64,000 nt of DNA from Streptomyces anulatus (GTDB taxonomy: Bacteria; Actinomycetota; Actinomycetes; Streptomycetales; Streptomycetaceae), in NCBI RefSeq assembly GCF_000721175.1, contig NZ_JOEZ01000003.1, forward strand, positions 1 through 64,000, read 5' to 3'. How positions within the stretch are numbered: position 1 is the first letter of the stretch; every line of letters begins with the position of its first letter. The notes under the pieces were generated by a model. That model was not told where the DNA came from. It saw nothing but the letters and a program-made list of their open reading frames with translations, and did no database searches. A program made the position numbers and the translations under genes. Below are positions 43,603 to 52,570 of this stretch, piece after piece.

Positions 43603-45525
43603 ATGTCCGATCAGCCGTCCGAGGCGTCCCGACCGCCGCAGAAGTCCCCGGAGGCCGGTACGCCCAGGCCACCGGAACCGCGGCGGCCGTCGGAGCCGCC
43701 GGTGGCGTCCGAGGCCGCCGACAGGCCGCCGGTGAACACGACGCAGCCGTCCGGAACGCAGCCGTCCGGAACGCAGCCGTCCGAGACGCAGCCGTCCGAG
43801 ACGACGCCGTCCGAGACGCAGCCGTCCGAGACGACGCCGTCCGGAACGCAGCCGTCCGAGACGCAGCCGTCCGAGACGCAGCCGTCCGGCGCGCAGACAC
43901 CCGGTGTGCGGGGCGCTGCCGCGCATACCGCCCGGGCGCAGGCCGCGGCAGCCGCGCGGCCGGGCAGCCCCTGGCAGCACGCCGCGGGGGCACCCGGTGC
44001 CAAGGACGAGGGTGTGACGGCCCGGCTCCGGCCGGCCGCTCCGCCCCTTGTCCGCCCCGCCGTTCTCTGGTCGGTCCTGGCCACCGCCGTCCTGAGCGCG
44101 CTCCTCCTGGGCGAGGGGCTGGGGGTGAACCTCCTGATCGTGGCGGCGCCCGCCGCGCTGGCGGCGTACTTCGCCGCCCGGTCGGCAGGCCGTCGGCTGC
44201 GGCCCTGGACCGCGACCTGGGCGGTCGGAGGGCTCGCGCTGCTCGCGGTGCCGGCGCTGCGGGACGCGGGCTGGCCCACCTTCCTCGCCGTCGTGTCGGC
44301 CTTCGCGCTCGGCTCCCTGGCGCTGCACGGCAGCCGCAGCTGGCCGGGCGTGCTGATCGGCTCGCTGGGGCTGTTCGACTCGGTCGTCCCCGGCATCATC
44401 TGGGGCGTACGGGGGATCCGCGCACGGGCCGACGGTTCCCGGGCGCGCTGGGGCGCCGCCGTGCGCACCACCGCGGTGGCCCTCGTGCTGCTGGTGGTGT
44501 TCGGAACCCTCTTCGCCAGCGCGGACGCCGCGTTCGCCGATCTGCTGGGCAGTCTCCTGCCCGACGCTTCGGTCGGTGACGGACCGTGGCGGATCTTCCT
44601 GTTCGCCCTCGGCCTGGCCGGCGCACTCGCCGCCGCGTACGCCGCGGCGGCGCCGGTGCGCTGGGACGGGCTCACCGTCCGGCCCGGCAAACCCCGGGGA
44701 CGGGCCGAATGGGCCCTTCCGCTGATCGTGCTCAACCTGCTCTTCGCCGCGTTCATCACGCTCCAGCTCGTCGTCCTCCTCGGGGGCTACGACAAGGTGC
44801 GGGCGGAGACCGGGCTCGATCACGCCGAGTACGCCCGCCAGGGCTTCTGGCAGCTGCTGTGGGCCACCCTGCTCACGCTCCTCGTGATCGCCCTGGCCCT
44901 GCGCTGGGCGCCGCGCGGCGGCACCCGGGACCGGACGCTGGTGCGCGCCGTCCTCGGCACCCTGTGCGTGCTCACCCTCGTCGTCGTCGCCTCCGCGCTG
45001 CGCCGCATGGACCTGTACGTCGACGAGTACGGCCTGACCAGGCTCCGGATATCCGTGGCCGCGATGGAGCTCTGGCTCGGGGTGGTGCTGGTCCTGATCC
45101 TGGCGGCCGGGGTTTTCGGGGCCCGGTTCCTGCCGCGGGCCGTCGCGGTGAGTGCGGCGGCCGGTGTCCTGGCCTTCGGGCTGCTCTCGCCGGACGGACT
45201 GATCGCCGAGCAGAACGTCCAGCGCTTCGAGGACGGCAAGTCGACCGCCATCGACATCGACTACGTCGAGGACCTGTCCGCCGACGCCGTACCGGCCCTG
45301 GACCGACTCCCCGAACCGGAACGCTCCTGTGCGCTGCGGATCATCCAGAACGAGGTCATCCACGCCGACACCCCCTGGTACGCGACCAGCTGGGGAGAGG
45401 CGCGGGCGAAGGAGATCCTGGAGAAGCGCCCGGTGAAGGGTGACGGCCGCGACTGCTACGGCGTGGGCAGGGGCGGATCCCGCGACGGATACGAGCCGGA
45501 CGACGACGGCTACGACCCGTACTGA
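43603..45525 (+). CDS. DUF4173/DUF4153-type multi-spanning membrane protein
   Basis: The 640-aa protein has a soluble N-terminus of about 135 residues that includes a ten-unit TQPSG/TQPSE/TTPSE pentapeptide repeat (about residues 47-96). About twelve membrane helices follow (SVLATAVLSALLLGEGLGVN, WPTFLAVVSAFALGSLALHG, TTAVALVLLVVFGTLFASAD, AELWLGVVLVLILAAGVFG-like segments). A C-terminal globular tail carries SVQRFEDGKSTAIDIDYVE-like sequence with CALRI and DCYG Cys residues. The ATG at 43603 has GGGGAGGGG upstream. DUF4173 proteins are often next to regulators, with no known role. Confidence 0.85.
   Translation: MSDQPSEASRPPQKSPEAGTPRPPEPRRPSEPPVASEAADRPPVNTTQPSGTQPSGTQPSETQPSETTPSETQPSETTPSGTQPSETQPSETQPSGAQTPGVRGAAAHTARAQAAAAARPGSPWQHAAGAPGAKDEGVTARLRPAAPPLVRPAVLWSVLATAVLSALLLGEGLGVNLLIVAAPAALAAYFAARSAGRRLRPWTATWAVGGLALLAVPALRDAGWPTFLAVVSAFALGSLALHGSRSWPGVLIGSLGLFDSVVPGIIWGVRGIRARADGSRARWGAAVRTTAVALVLLVVFGTLFASADAAFADLLGSLLPDASVGDGPWRIFLFALGLAGALAAAYAAAAPVRWDGLTVRPGKPRGRAEWALPLIVLNLLFAAFITLQLVVLLGGYDKVRAETGLDHAEYARQGFWQLLWATLLTLLVIALALRWAPRGGTRDRTLVRAVLGTLCVLTLVVVASALRRMDLYVDEYGLTRLRISVAAMELWLGVVLVLILAAGVFGARFLPRAVAVSAAAGVLAFGLLSPDGLIAEQNVQRFEDGKSTAIDIDYVEDLSADAVPALDRLPEPERSCALRIIQNEVIHADTPWYATSWGEARAKEILEKRPVKGDGRDCYGVGRGGSRDGYEPDDDGYDPY
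43741..43890 (+). repeat. 15-bp minisatellite, ten copies, inside the DUF4173 gene
   Basis: Ten 15-bp units of the form ACGCAGCCGTCCGRR (with ACGACG in the fifth and seventh units), all in frame, coding TQPSG, TQPSE or TTPSE. Unit starts are every 15 bases from 43741. Copy number can vary by slippage, changing the length of the N-terminal linker without a frameshift. Confidence 0.9.
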
Positions 45526-45560
45526 GCCGACGGCCTTCCGGGCCCACGGACCTTCCGAGC

Positions 45561-45585
45561 CCACGGGTTGAGGGGGCCCGTGGGG
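45561..45585 (+). terminator. Candidate hairpin after the membrane-protein gene
   Basis: 8-bp arms CCCACGGG and CCCGTGGG with a 9-base loop, 36 bp past the stop at 45525. Confidence 0.45.
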
Positions 45586-45675
45586 CCTCGAACTCGCCTC
45601 CGATGGATGATTCGCGGTCTGCACGGTGCCCCGGGGTGTTGCTGCCGTGGCTCTCGGCGTACGCTGGCTGGCGCC

Positions 45676-46386
45676 ATGCCGTACGAACCACCCACGCACA
45701 CCGTCGAGCGCTCGCTTCGCGCTACCACCGGTGCCAGGACCGTCGCCGGTGTCGATGAGGTCGGACGCGGAGCGTGGGCCGGACCCGTCACCGTGTGCGC
45801 GGCCGTCACCGGCCTGCGCCGACCGCCCGAAGGTCTCACCGATTCCAAGCTGTTGACCCCCCGGCGGCGTGCCGAACTCGCCCCCGTGCTGCGGAGCTGG
45901 GTCACCGCCTACGCGCTGGGTGACGCCTCCCCGCAGGAGATCGACGACCTCGGAATGACCGCCGCCCTCCGGCTCGCCGCCGTGCGGGCCCTGGAGGGGC
46001 TGCCGGTACGGCCCGACGCGGTGATCCTCGACGGCAAGCACGACTATCTGGGCGTTCCCTGGAAGGTCCGCACCGTGATCAAGGGCGATCAGTCCTGCAT
46101 CGCGGTCGCGGCGGCCTCGGTGATCGCCAAAGTGCACCGTGACCGGATGATGGCCGAGCTGGGCGCCGCCTCCGAGGACTGCACCGACTTCGCCTTCGAT
46201 GCCAACGCGGGGTACCCCTCGCCCGTGCACCGGGCCGCACTGGAGGAGCGGGGGCCTACGGCCCATCACCGCCTCTCCTGGTCGTATCTGGACGCGCTGC
46301 CCCGGTGGCAGCACCTGAAGAAGGTCCGTTTTTCCGCCGAGGCGGCCGCACTCGAAAGCGGGGGCCAGCTCGGCTTCGAATTCTGA
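45676..46386 (+). CDS. rnhB: Ribonuclease HII
   Basis: Removes RNA and single ribonucleotides from DNA. The 236-aa protein has the catalytic Asp-Glu in [39 protein letters not shown] (Asp), and [24 protein letters not shown] with the last conserved Asp in [23 protein letters not shown] context. The ATG at 45676 gives a normal N-terminus. It is followed after 62 bp by a conserved hypothetical gene. Confidence 0.95.
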   Translation: MPYEPPTHTVERSLRATTGARTVAGVDEVGRGAWAGPVTVCAAVTGLRRPPEGLTDSKLLTPRRRAELAPVLRSWVTAYALGDASPQEIDDLGMTAALRLAAVRALEGLPVRPDAVILDGKHDYLGVPWKVRTVIKGDQSCIAVAAASVIAKVHRDRMMAELGAASEDCTDFAFDANAGYPSPVHRAALEERGPTAHHRLSWSYLDALPRWQHLKKVRFSAEAAALESGGQLGFEF

Positions 46387-46448
46387 TCGCGCACACGCGC
46401 CCCTTTTACCGACGCCGACGACATCGGCGTTCGCCACAGACCACCTTC

Positions 46449-47081
46449 ATGCCTCTGATCTCCGAGGAGCCTCAGATTCCCGAGAGCGCCCAGGGTCCCC
46501 GCGTCACTCCGGCCGCCGGCCGCACCGCGCCGACCCCCCGTCCCGTACCCGGTCCGCGTTCCGCGGCCACCCCGCGTCCCGGTCGCCCGGGCCCGCGTCC
46601 CGCGCCCCCGGCGCCCCGCGCCCACCCCGCCCCGGCGGCACCCGTCGCTCCGGCGCCCACCCGCCCGGAGCCTGCGGAGAATCGTTCCGCGCCGCAGATC
46701 CAGCTGATCCCGGCCCCGGCAGCCGGTGCACTCGACGCGGCCGAGGAAGCTGTCGACCTGCTGCTGGAGTCCGGTCGAGCACCGGGCGACATCCTGGTGC
46801 TCACCACCGGCGAACAGCACCCGTGGGCCGCCCACGAGCTGTCCTTCGGCGAAGCCGCCTACTGGGCCCAGCACGACGCGGGCGACGACGTCTTCTTCGC
46901 CGACGTCTCCGCGGCGGAGAAGGCCCGCTCCCGCCCCGTGGTCGTCGTCGCGGTCAACGACGACGCCGACCGGGCCGTGGCGGCCCGTACCCTGCCCGTC
47001 GCACGTGACCGTGCCGCCGCGCTGTTGATCGTCTGCGGAGACCCGCAGACGATCAACTCCGCACTCGGCGCCGGGGTCTGA
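46449..47081 (+). CDS. Conserved hypothetical protein with Pro/Ala-rich N-terminus
   Basis: A 210-aa protein. The first about 85 residues are Pro/Arg/Ala-rich and probably disordered. The C-terminal domain (about residues 90-210) reads AGALDAAEEAVDLLLESGRAPGDILVLTTGEQHPWAAHELSFGEAAYWAQ, DDVFFADVSAAEKARSRPVVVVAVND and AAALLIVCGDPQTINSALG. This looks like part of a helicase motif V/VI region (UvrD/PIF1-like C-terminal fragment: TTGEQHPW, VVAV, VCGDPQTI). There is no Walker A. Probably a Streptomyces-specific protein beside rnhB. Confidence 0.72.
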   Translation: MPLISEEPQIPESAQGPRVTPAAGRTAPTPRPVPGPRSAATPRPGRPGPRPAPPAPRAHPAPAAPVAPAPTRPEPAENRSAPQIQLIPAPAAGALDAAEEAVDLLLESGRAPGDILVLTTGEQHPWAAHELSFGEAAYWAQHDAGDDVFFADVSAAEKARSRPVVVVAVNDDADRAVAARTLPVARDRAAALLIVCGDPQTINSALGAGV

Positions 47082-47101
47082 CACCCCGCTTCACGGTGTC
47101 C

Positions 47102-47125
47102 CCGGCCGCCCGTACGGGCGGCCGG
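47102..47125. terminator. 24-bp perfect palindrome between convergent genes
   Basis: A 12-bp arm CCGGCCGCCCGT followed by its exact complement, between the plus-strand stop at 47081 and the minus-strand stop at 47218. Just beyond it (about 47171-47209) are imperfect copies of GGGCGGATGGGCC. Confidence 0.7.
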
Positions 47126-47217
47126 CGGCGCCACCCACCGCCGGTCTCCCGGCCACGACCGGGGCCGACCGGCGGACGGATGGGCCGGGCGGATGGGCCA
47201 GACGGATGGACGCCCGC

Positions 47218-47859
47218 TCAGCGGGCCGCGGTGCGGCGCAGTGCCTCCACCGCTCCGCCGCCCGACCGGGTCGGGGCGGTCCCGTGGTCGGCGACGGCGT
47301 CGGCCAGGAGCGCGGGCTCCGACAGCGAACTCGGCCGCCGTCCGCCCCGTCCCTCGCCGAGCACCTGCCAGCCCCCGCGGGTGAGTGTGATGTAGGCGCC
47401 GCAGCGGAGCCCGTGCAGGGTGCAGGCGTCCCGGAGACCCCACATCCACGCACCGTCCTCCTCGGTCCACCGTTCGTCGCCCTCACGGCAGTACAGAAGG
47501 ACGGCCGTACGGACCGGTGTGCGACGGCGCAGATCGTGCGGGATGACGCGCCGCAGCTGTGCCAGCAGGGCGTTGCGGAACTCCCAGCCGTCCGCGGCCA
47601 CCGTCGCCCGGCGGGCGAACGAAGCGCTCGCCGTGAGCCGTTCCTCATGATCGAGGACCGCGACCACAGCGGTGGCCGGAGCAGGCCGGTGCCGGGAGTG
47701 CAGTCCGCTGACGACCTCCCGGGGACTGCGGAGCAGGGGTATGCCCGCCGAGGCCCACTCCGCTGGTTCGAGCATCCGGGCAAGGCGGTTGACGGAGTCT
47801 GCGGGAACCGAGGACGCCGCTGTCGAAGTGGCTGTGGACGGGGCGAATCCGAAGGTCAC
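47218..47859 (-). CDS. Conserved hypothetical protein
   Basis: The 213-aa product starts at GTG 47859 with GGGAGG three bases upstream, which is tight. It reads SVNRLARMLEPAEWASAGIPLLRSPREVVSGLH, TAVVAVLDHEERLTASASFARRATVAADGWEFRNALLAQLRR, VRTAVLLYCREGDERWTEEDGAWMWGLRDACTLHGLRCGAYITLTRGGWQVL. It contains no known motif. In relatives I recall a similar protein beside the native recQ on the same strand, which agrees with the recQ remnant just upstream here. Function unknown. Confidence 0.72.
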   Translation of the reverse strand: MTFGFAPSTATSTAASSVPADSVNRLARMLEPAEWASAGIPLLRSPREVVSGLHSRHRPAPATAVVAVLDHEERLTASASFARRATVAADGWEFRNALLAQLRRVIPHDLRRRTPVRTAVLLYCREGDERWTEEDGAWMWGLRDACTLHGLRCGAYITLTRGGWQVLGEGRGGRRPSSLSEPALLADAVADHGTAPTRSGGGAVEALRRTAAR

Positions 47860-48075
47860 GGTCCTCCCTTCGCTACGCGCCCGTGGTGCGGGCAGGGTCG
47901 AGTGAGGGCGCGCCGCGGCACAGCCCTTCCGGGCCCGGTGAGGAACTGTACGGGGGCAGCTCCAATTCTCCCTGGCCTACCGGCAGGCGGCAACGAGCAA
48001 TTGCTGCGCCTGACGGGAATCAGCCGGAATGGCACTGATATCCCTGCCCAAGTCCGCCCAGGATGACTCCCTCTG

Positions 48076-48890
48076 TCACCCCTGAACCGCGAGGACCAGC
48101 GGAAACACCCCCCGCGCTCCGGCCCGTCGCAGCAGCCGCCCGGCCACGGCCAGGGTCCAGCCGGTGTCCGACAGGTCGTCCACCAGCAGAACGGGGCCGC
48201 CCGCGGACGCCAACGCCTGCGCCAGCTCCGGCTCCACGACCAGGGCCTCGTGCAGTGCGCGCACCCGCTGCGCACTGTTGGTCTGGGACATCCGCAGGTC
48301 CTCGGCGCCCGGCGCGTGGGAGACCGTCCCGAGCAGCGGTATCCGGCCGATCTCGGAGATGCGCCGGCCGAGCGACTGGACCAGTTGCGGCAGTTCGCCG
48401 CGGGATGCGCCCCTTGAGATCGATGCCCACCGCCGGCAGGCCGGTGGGCCACATCTTGCGGGGATCCACCTCGACACCGGGCCGGCCCAGCTCGTTGCGC
48501 GCTCCGTCCAGGGCGGCGGTGGAGACCTTGTCGTCGAAGCGGGCGCCCGCGCAGCAGGGCGCGGCCTCCTCGTCGTCGAGCCGCAGGAACTCCATCCGGC
48601 ACGCCGTCGTGGAGGCGTAGTCACGCATGGCCTGCCGCTCGGTCTCCCGCTGCCGGGCGATCCGGGCGTAGCGCTCGGCGTCGTAGAGCCAGGGCTCACC
48701 CGTGGAGATCAGCCGCCCTTGACGCGCTTCACCACACCGTCGACGTCCAGCACACCTTGAGCATCGTCTTCATCCGGTCCGGCGCAGATCGACCAAGGGC
48801 TCCAGTGCGGGGAGGGAGACCGGCCGCTCCGCACGGGCCAGAACGTCCAGGGTGCGGCGCACCTGCTTGGTCAGGGGTGCATTACGGTGG
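48076..48890 (-). pseudogene. C-terminal remnant of the native RecQ-phosphoribosyltransferase gene
   Basis: On the minus strand, pieces homologous to residues about 375-719 of the intact RecQ at 49235 occur in order but in three frames. They are QVRRTLDVLARAERPVSLPALEPLVDLRR, MLKVLDVDGVVKRVKGG, LYDAERYARIARQRETERQAMRDYASTTACRMEFLR (one Zn-ribbon Cys and neighbouring residues lost), then RPGVEVDPRKMWPTGL-AVGIDLKGRIP. The last is the phosphoribosyltransferase part GRIPLLGTVSHAPGAEDL, TNSAQRVRALHEAL, GPVLLVDDLSDTGWTLAVAGRLLRRAGARGVFPLVLAVQG. A stretch corresponding to residues about 545-620 is also missing. The N-terminal helicase core is absent here; its beginning lies at 60.1-60.7 kb on the same strand. 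Confidence 0.85.
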
Positions 48891-49011
48891 GGCACGAGGG
48901 CCTTCGGCTGGTCGGTGGAGATATCGCAATCCACACCGAACCCGGAAGGCCTTCACTCGTTCAAGATCACTCGCCCGTGATCGCTGTCACCAACCTCCAT
49001 GGACAGAACAG

Positions 49012-49180
49012 CTAGTGCTGTGTCAGCCAAGGTTTGCCCGGTGAGGAGCGGCGTCAGGTGCGTGCTCTCGGCGGGCCGGCCGGAAGTCCTCGTACTGGAC
49101 GTACTCGGGTTTTCGGCCGGTGCGGCGAGAGTGCGTGCCGGGCGTCGCGACGGGGCGAACCTTGGCTGACGCGGCACTAG
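49012..49180 (+). mobile_element. MITE-like element, copy A
   Basis: 169 bp, starting and ending with CTAG. The terminal inverted repeats are about 31 bp and start CTAGTGC(T/C)G followed by GTCAGCCAAGGTT(T/C)GCCC, with about four mismatches between ends. CTAG fits the YTAR target preference of IS5-type transposases and may be a target duplication. It is too short to encode a transposase. The element lies 54 bp upstream of the intact recQ start, so it could carry or disturb its promoter. Copy B at 60346 has the same length and nearly the same sequence in opposite orientation. Confidence 0.85.
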
Positions 49181-49234
49181 CCCTTTGTCACGCTGGATTC
49201 GCCGATTGTCAGTGCCATCGGGTTGCATGGGGGC

Positions 49235-51394
49235 ATGGACAACCTGGAGCTCCGTGCTGAAGCCGATGCCATCCTCGCCGAGCTCGTCGGTGCCCCGGGG
49301 GGTTCGGCGCGGCTGCGGGAGGATCAGTGGCAGGCGGTGGCGGCTCTGGTGGAGGAGCGCCGACGGGCACTGGTGGTGCAGCGCACCGGCTGGGGTAAGT
49401 CGGCGGTGTACTTCGTCGCCACCGCTCTGCTGCGCCGACGTGGCTCCGGTCCCACGGTGATCATCTCGCCGCTGCTGGCGCTGATGCGTAACCAGGTCGA
49501 GTCGGCGGCGCGGGCCGGTATCCAGGCGCGCACCATCAACTCGGCCAACCCGGAGGAGTGGGAAACGATCTATGGGGAGGTCGAGCGCGGCGAGACCGAC
49601 GTTCTCCTCGTAAGTCCGGAACGTCTTAATTCTGTAGATTTTCGCGATCAGGTGCTGCCCAGGCTTGCGGCCACCACTGGTCTCCTGGTGGTCGACGAGG
49701 CGCACTGCATCTCCGACTGGGGTCACGACTTCCGCCCCGACTACCGTCGGTTGCGGGCGATGCTGGCTGAGCTTCCCGCCGGTGTGCCGGTGCTGGCCAC
49801 CACCGCGACCGCCAACGCGCGAGTTACTGCGGATGTGGCCGAGCAGCTGGGCACCGGTGCAGGCGAGGCCCTGGTCCTGCGCGGCCCCCTGGAGCGGGAA
49901 AGCCTCCGGCTGGGCGTGGTCCGGCTGCCGGACGCCGCGCACCGCCTGGCCTGGCTCGCCGAGCATCTGGACGAGCTACAGGGCTCCGGGATCATCTACA
50001 CACTCACCGTCGCCGCGGCCGAGGAGGCCACGGCCTTCCTGCGGCAGCGCGGCTTCCGCGTGGCTTCGTACACCGGAAAAACGGAAAACGCTGACCGGCT
50101 GCAGGCCGAGGTCGACCTGCAGGAGAACCGGGTCAAGGCGCTGGTCGCGACTTCGGCACTGGGCATGGGCTACGACAAGCCTGACCTGGGGTTTGTGATT
50201 CATCTCGGTTCGCCGTCCTCGCCGATCGCCTACTACCAGCAGGTGGGGCGTGCGGGACGCGGTGTGGCCCACGCCGATGTGCTTCTGCTGCCGGGCAAGG
50301 AGGACGAGGCCATCTGGCGCTACTTCGCCGATACCGCCTTTCCGCCCGAGGCGCAGGTTCGGCAGACTCTTTCGGCCCTTGCCGGTGCGGGACGGCCGCT
50401 GTCCGTGCCGGCTCTGGAGGCGGTGGTGGACCTTCGACGCAGTCGGCTGGAGTCGATGCTGAAGGTGCTGGATGTCGACGGCGCGGTCAAGCGGGTGAAG
50501 GGCGGCTGGACGGCCACGGGGGCCGAGTGGGTGTACGAGGCTGAGCGCTATGCGTGGGTGGCCAAGCAGCGTGCTGCCGAGCAGCAGGCCATGCGCGATT
50601 ACGTGAGTACGACCCGGTGCCGGATGGAGTTCCTGCGCCGGCAGTTGGACGATGAGGGGGCGATCCCGTGCGGGCGTTGTGACAACTGCGTGGGGGCCTG
50701 GGCCGATTCCTCTGTTTCGGCGGAGACGCTGACGGGGGCGGCGAAGGAACTGGATCGACCGGGGGTGGAGGTCGAGCCGCGCCGGATGTGGCCGACGGGG
50801 ATGCCCGCACTGGGCATCGACCTCAAGGGGCGTATCCCGGCCAAGGAGCAGTGCTCCACGGGGCGTGCCCTGGGGCGGCTCTCGGACATCGGCTGGGGCA
50901 ACCGGCTGCGCCCGCTGCTGGCTGAGAACGCGCCCGATGGGCCGGTCCCGGACGATGTCCTGCAGGCCGCGGTGGCGGTCCTCGCCGACTGGGCGCGCTC
51001 GCCGGGCGGCTGGGCGCCGAATGTCCCGGACGCCTCTGCCCGGCCGGTAGGAGTCGTCGCTGTGCCGTCCCTGACCCGGCCGCAACTGGTCGGTTCCCTC
51101 GCTCAAGGAGTCGCGACCATCGGCCGCCTCCCCTTCCTGGGCACCCTGACGTACACGGGGCCGAGCGGCGCGCACGTGGCACGCCGCAGCAACTCCGCCC
51201 AACGCCTCAGGGCGCTGTCCGGCGCCTTCAACGTTTCTGAGGAGCTGACTGGTGCCCTGGCCGGCTCTCCCGGCCCCGTTCTGCTCGTGGACGACTACAC
51301 CGACTCCGGCTGGACCCTCGCAGTCGGCGCCCGCCTACTGCGCCAGGCAGGCGCCGACCAGGTTCTGCCGCTGGTGCTTGCCGCGGCGGGCTGA
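49235..51394 (+). CDS. RecQ-family DNA helicase with C-terminal phosphoribosyltransferase domain
   Basis: A complete 719-aa protein. Helicase motifs: QRTGWGKSAVYF (Walker A, Gly-Lys-Ser at 54-56), SPLLALMRNQV (Ia), LLVVDEAHCISDWGHDFRPDYR (DEAH at 154-157), TTATAN, SALGMGYDKPDLGFVIHLG and QQVGRAGRG (motif VI, 335-343). A Zn-ribbon follows (Cys479, Cys482, Cys485, with Cys462 upstream). After a linker the C-terminal about 110 residues end in GPVLLVDDYTDSGWTLAVGARLL (685-701), a PRPP-binding motif of type I phosphoribosyltransferases. ATG 49235 has GGGGG upstream; TTG 49223 is the alternative. It lies on the opposite strand to the decayed native recQ, whose upstream GCCATCGGGTTGCATGGGGG it shares. 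It probably replaces the native function. Confidence 0.92.
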   Translation: MDNLELRAEADAILAELVGAPGGSARLREDQWQAVAALVEERRRALVVQRTGWGKSAVYFVATALLRRRGSGPTVIISPLLALMRNQVESAARAGIQARTINSANPEEWETIYGEVERGETDVLLVSPERLNSVDFRDQVLPRLAATTGLLVVDEAHCISDWGHDFRPDYRRLRAMLAELPAGVPVLATTATANARVTADVAEQLGTGAGEALVLRGPLERESLRLGVVRLPDAAHRLAWLAEHLDELQGSGIIYTLTVAAAEEATAFLRQRGFRVASYTGKTENADRLQAEVDLQENRVKALVATSALGMGYDKPDLGFVIHLGSPSSPIAYYQQVGRAGRGVAHADVLLLPGKEDEAIWRYFADTAFPPEAQVRQTLSALAGAGRPLSVPALEAVVDLRRSRLESMLKVLDVDGAVKRVKGGWTATGAEWVYEAERYAWVAKQRAAEQQAMRDYVSTTRCRMEFLRRQLDDEGAIPCGRCDNCVGAWADSSVSAETLTGAAKELDRPGVEVEPRRMWPTGMPALGIDLKGRIPAKEQCSTGRALGRLSDIGWGNRLRPLLAENAPDGPVPDDVLQAAVAVLADWARSPGGWAPNVPDASARPVGVVAVPSLTRPQLVGSLAQGVATIGRLPFLGTLTYTGPSGAHVARRSNSAQRLRALSGAFNVSEELTGALAGSPGPVLLVDDYTDSGWTLAVGARLLRQAGADQVLPLVLAAAG

Positions 51395-51560
51395 CCTCAT
51401 GACCGACTTGGCATTTGCCCCTCGAGGGTGATCCGGATCGAATTCTCACTGGGGCGACGCGAGACGACGCGTACATGTATGCCGAGTGTCGTCGCCGGGG
51501 TCCATGCCATGCCCTATCGGATGGATAGAGGCATCCTGGGTACCTTGTCGTGTACCCAGT

Positions 51561-52178
51561 TCAGACGGAAGCCGACGGCAGTCGATTGGGGTGCCTCGGG
51601 CGCAGAGGATCGTGCCCAGCGAGCCGGCTCGGAGTTTGTGACGCAGGGCCGCGGCGATCCCGACCGCGCCCGAGGGTTCCAGGATCAGCCCCAGGGCGTC
51701 CCGTACCGTCCGCAGGGCACGGCGGCAGTCCTTCTCGTCGACGAGCGGCATGGCGTCGACGTACTCGCGCATCCACGCGACGGCGCCGAGCACGGGCGCC
51801 CGTACGGCGATGCCGTCCGCCATTGTGCTCACCCGGCCGGTGGCCTCGGGCACGCCGGTGCGCCGCAGCCGATGCCGCTGATGAGCCCGTCGTTGCCGAC
51901 CGGGACGAGCAGCGTGTCGAGGCCGAGCGGGGCCGGCTCGGCGGCGATGGTGCCCGCGCCCTCGGCGATGAGCGGCTCGTCGCCGTCCTCCACGAGCACG
52001 GAGCCGGGACGGGTGGCGGCCGCGTCCTTGGCCTCGTCGAAGTCCGCTCCTGTCTGCATGACCTCCGCGCAGAGTCCCGCATCCGGGCCACCTTGACCGG
52101 GGTGGCGTCGAGGGCGGCGAACACCGTCACGGGGACACCGCGCGCCCGCCCCGCGTACGCCACGGCCTCCGGCGCGGA
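51561..52178 (-). pseudogene. Decayed threonine/serine dehydratase-like PLP enzyme
   Basis: Minus-strand pieces of a fold-II PLP lyase appear in order but in different frames. They are APEAVAYAGRARGVPVTVFAA and TPVKVARMRD, then AEVMQTGADFDEAKDAA, LIAEGAGTIAAE, LDTLLVPVGNDGLISGIG (the PLP phosphate loop is degraded here), and ATGRVSTMADGIAVRAPVLGAVAWM, VDEKDCRRALRTVRDALGLILEPSGAVGIAA and NRLPSASV with a TGA at 51561-51563. At least three frame changes occur, so it is not functional. The N-terminal portion with the PLP Lys is missing. Confidence 0.75.
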
Positions 52179-52187
52179 GGGGACCGG

Positions 52188-52390
52188 CCGCTGCTGGAGT
52201 CCCTGGACGTGCTGGTCGAGCGGTTCGGTGACGGCGATCCGGTCGCCTCTGGGAGCTCTTCCATCCGGCCGGCCTGACGACCCCTGACCGCTTCGCAGAG
52301 AAGGCCACCGCCCATGTCCGCACACCCTGGCAGAGCACGCTGTGGCCAGTCAGCGGCGGAGCCTCACATCGTGACTGGTCAGTAGTGTGA
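52188..52390 (+). pseudogene. C-terminal fragment of an unrecognised protein, frameshifted
   Basis: PLLESLDVLVERFGDGDPVA (plus strand, from 52188) continues after a frame change near 52248 as LWELFHPAGLTTPDRFAEKATAHVRTPWQSTLWPV and ends at a TGA at 52388-52390. The two parts join into one smooth protein-like reading. It abuts the PLP-enzyme remnant on the other strand, so this is a junction of two broken genes. The family was not recognised. Confidence 0.5.
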
Positions 52391-52570
52391 CGCGCTACGC
52401 CTCCGTCGGTCACAATGCGCCCGGGCCGTCGCGCGGCCGGGCCCTGAGGGGAACGGCGTTGTCACACCCCTGTTGTAGAAAGCTGCCTGACAGAAACCGA
52501 TGCCCTCCCCGTGCTGCCGTCACCGGGGCTCCGGCATGCCGTGGCGGCGTTCGTTCCGAGGGAGATCGTG

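Noticed and set aside
43741..43890. CRISPR-like regular repeat
   Set aside because: 15-bp units with no spacers, in frame inside a coding gene; it is a minisatellite.
43252..46437. 1061-aa minus-strand frame opposite the DUF4173 and rnhB genes
   Set aside because: Antisense shadow caused by GC3 bias. The plus-strand genes have recognised families and SDs.
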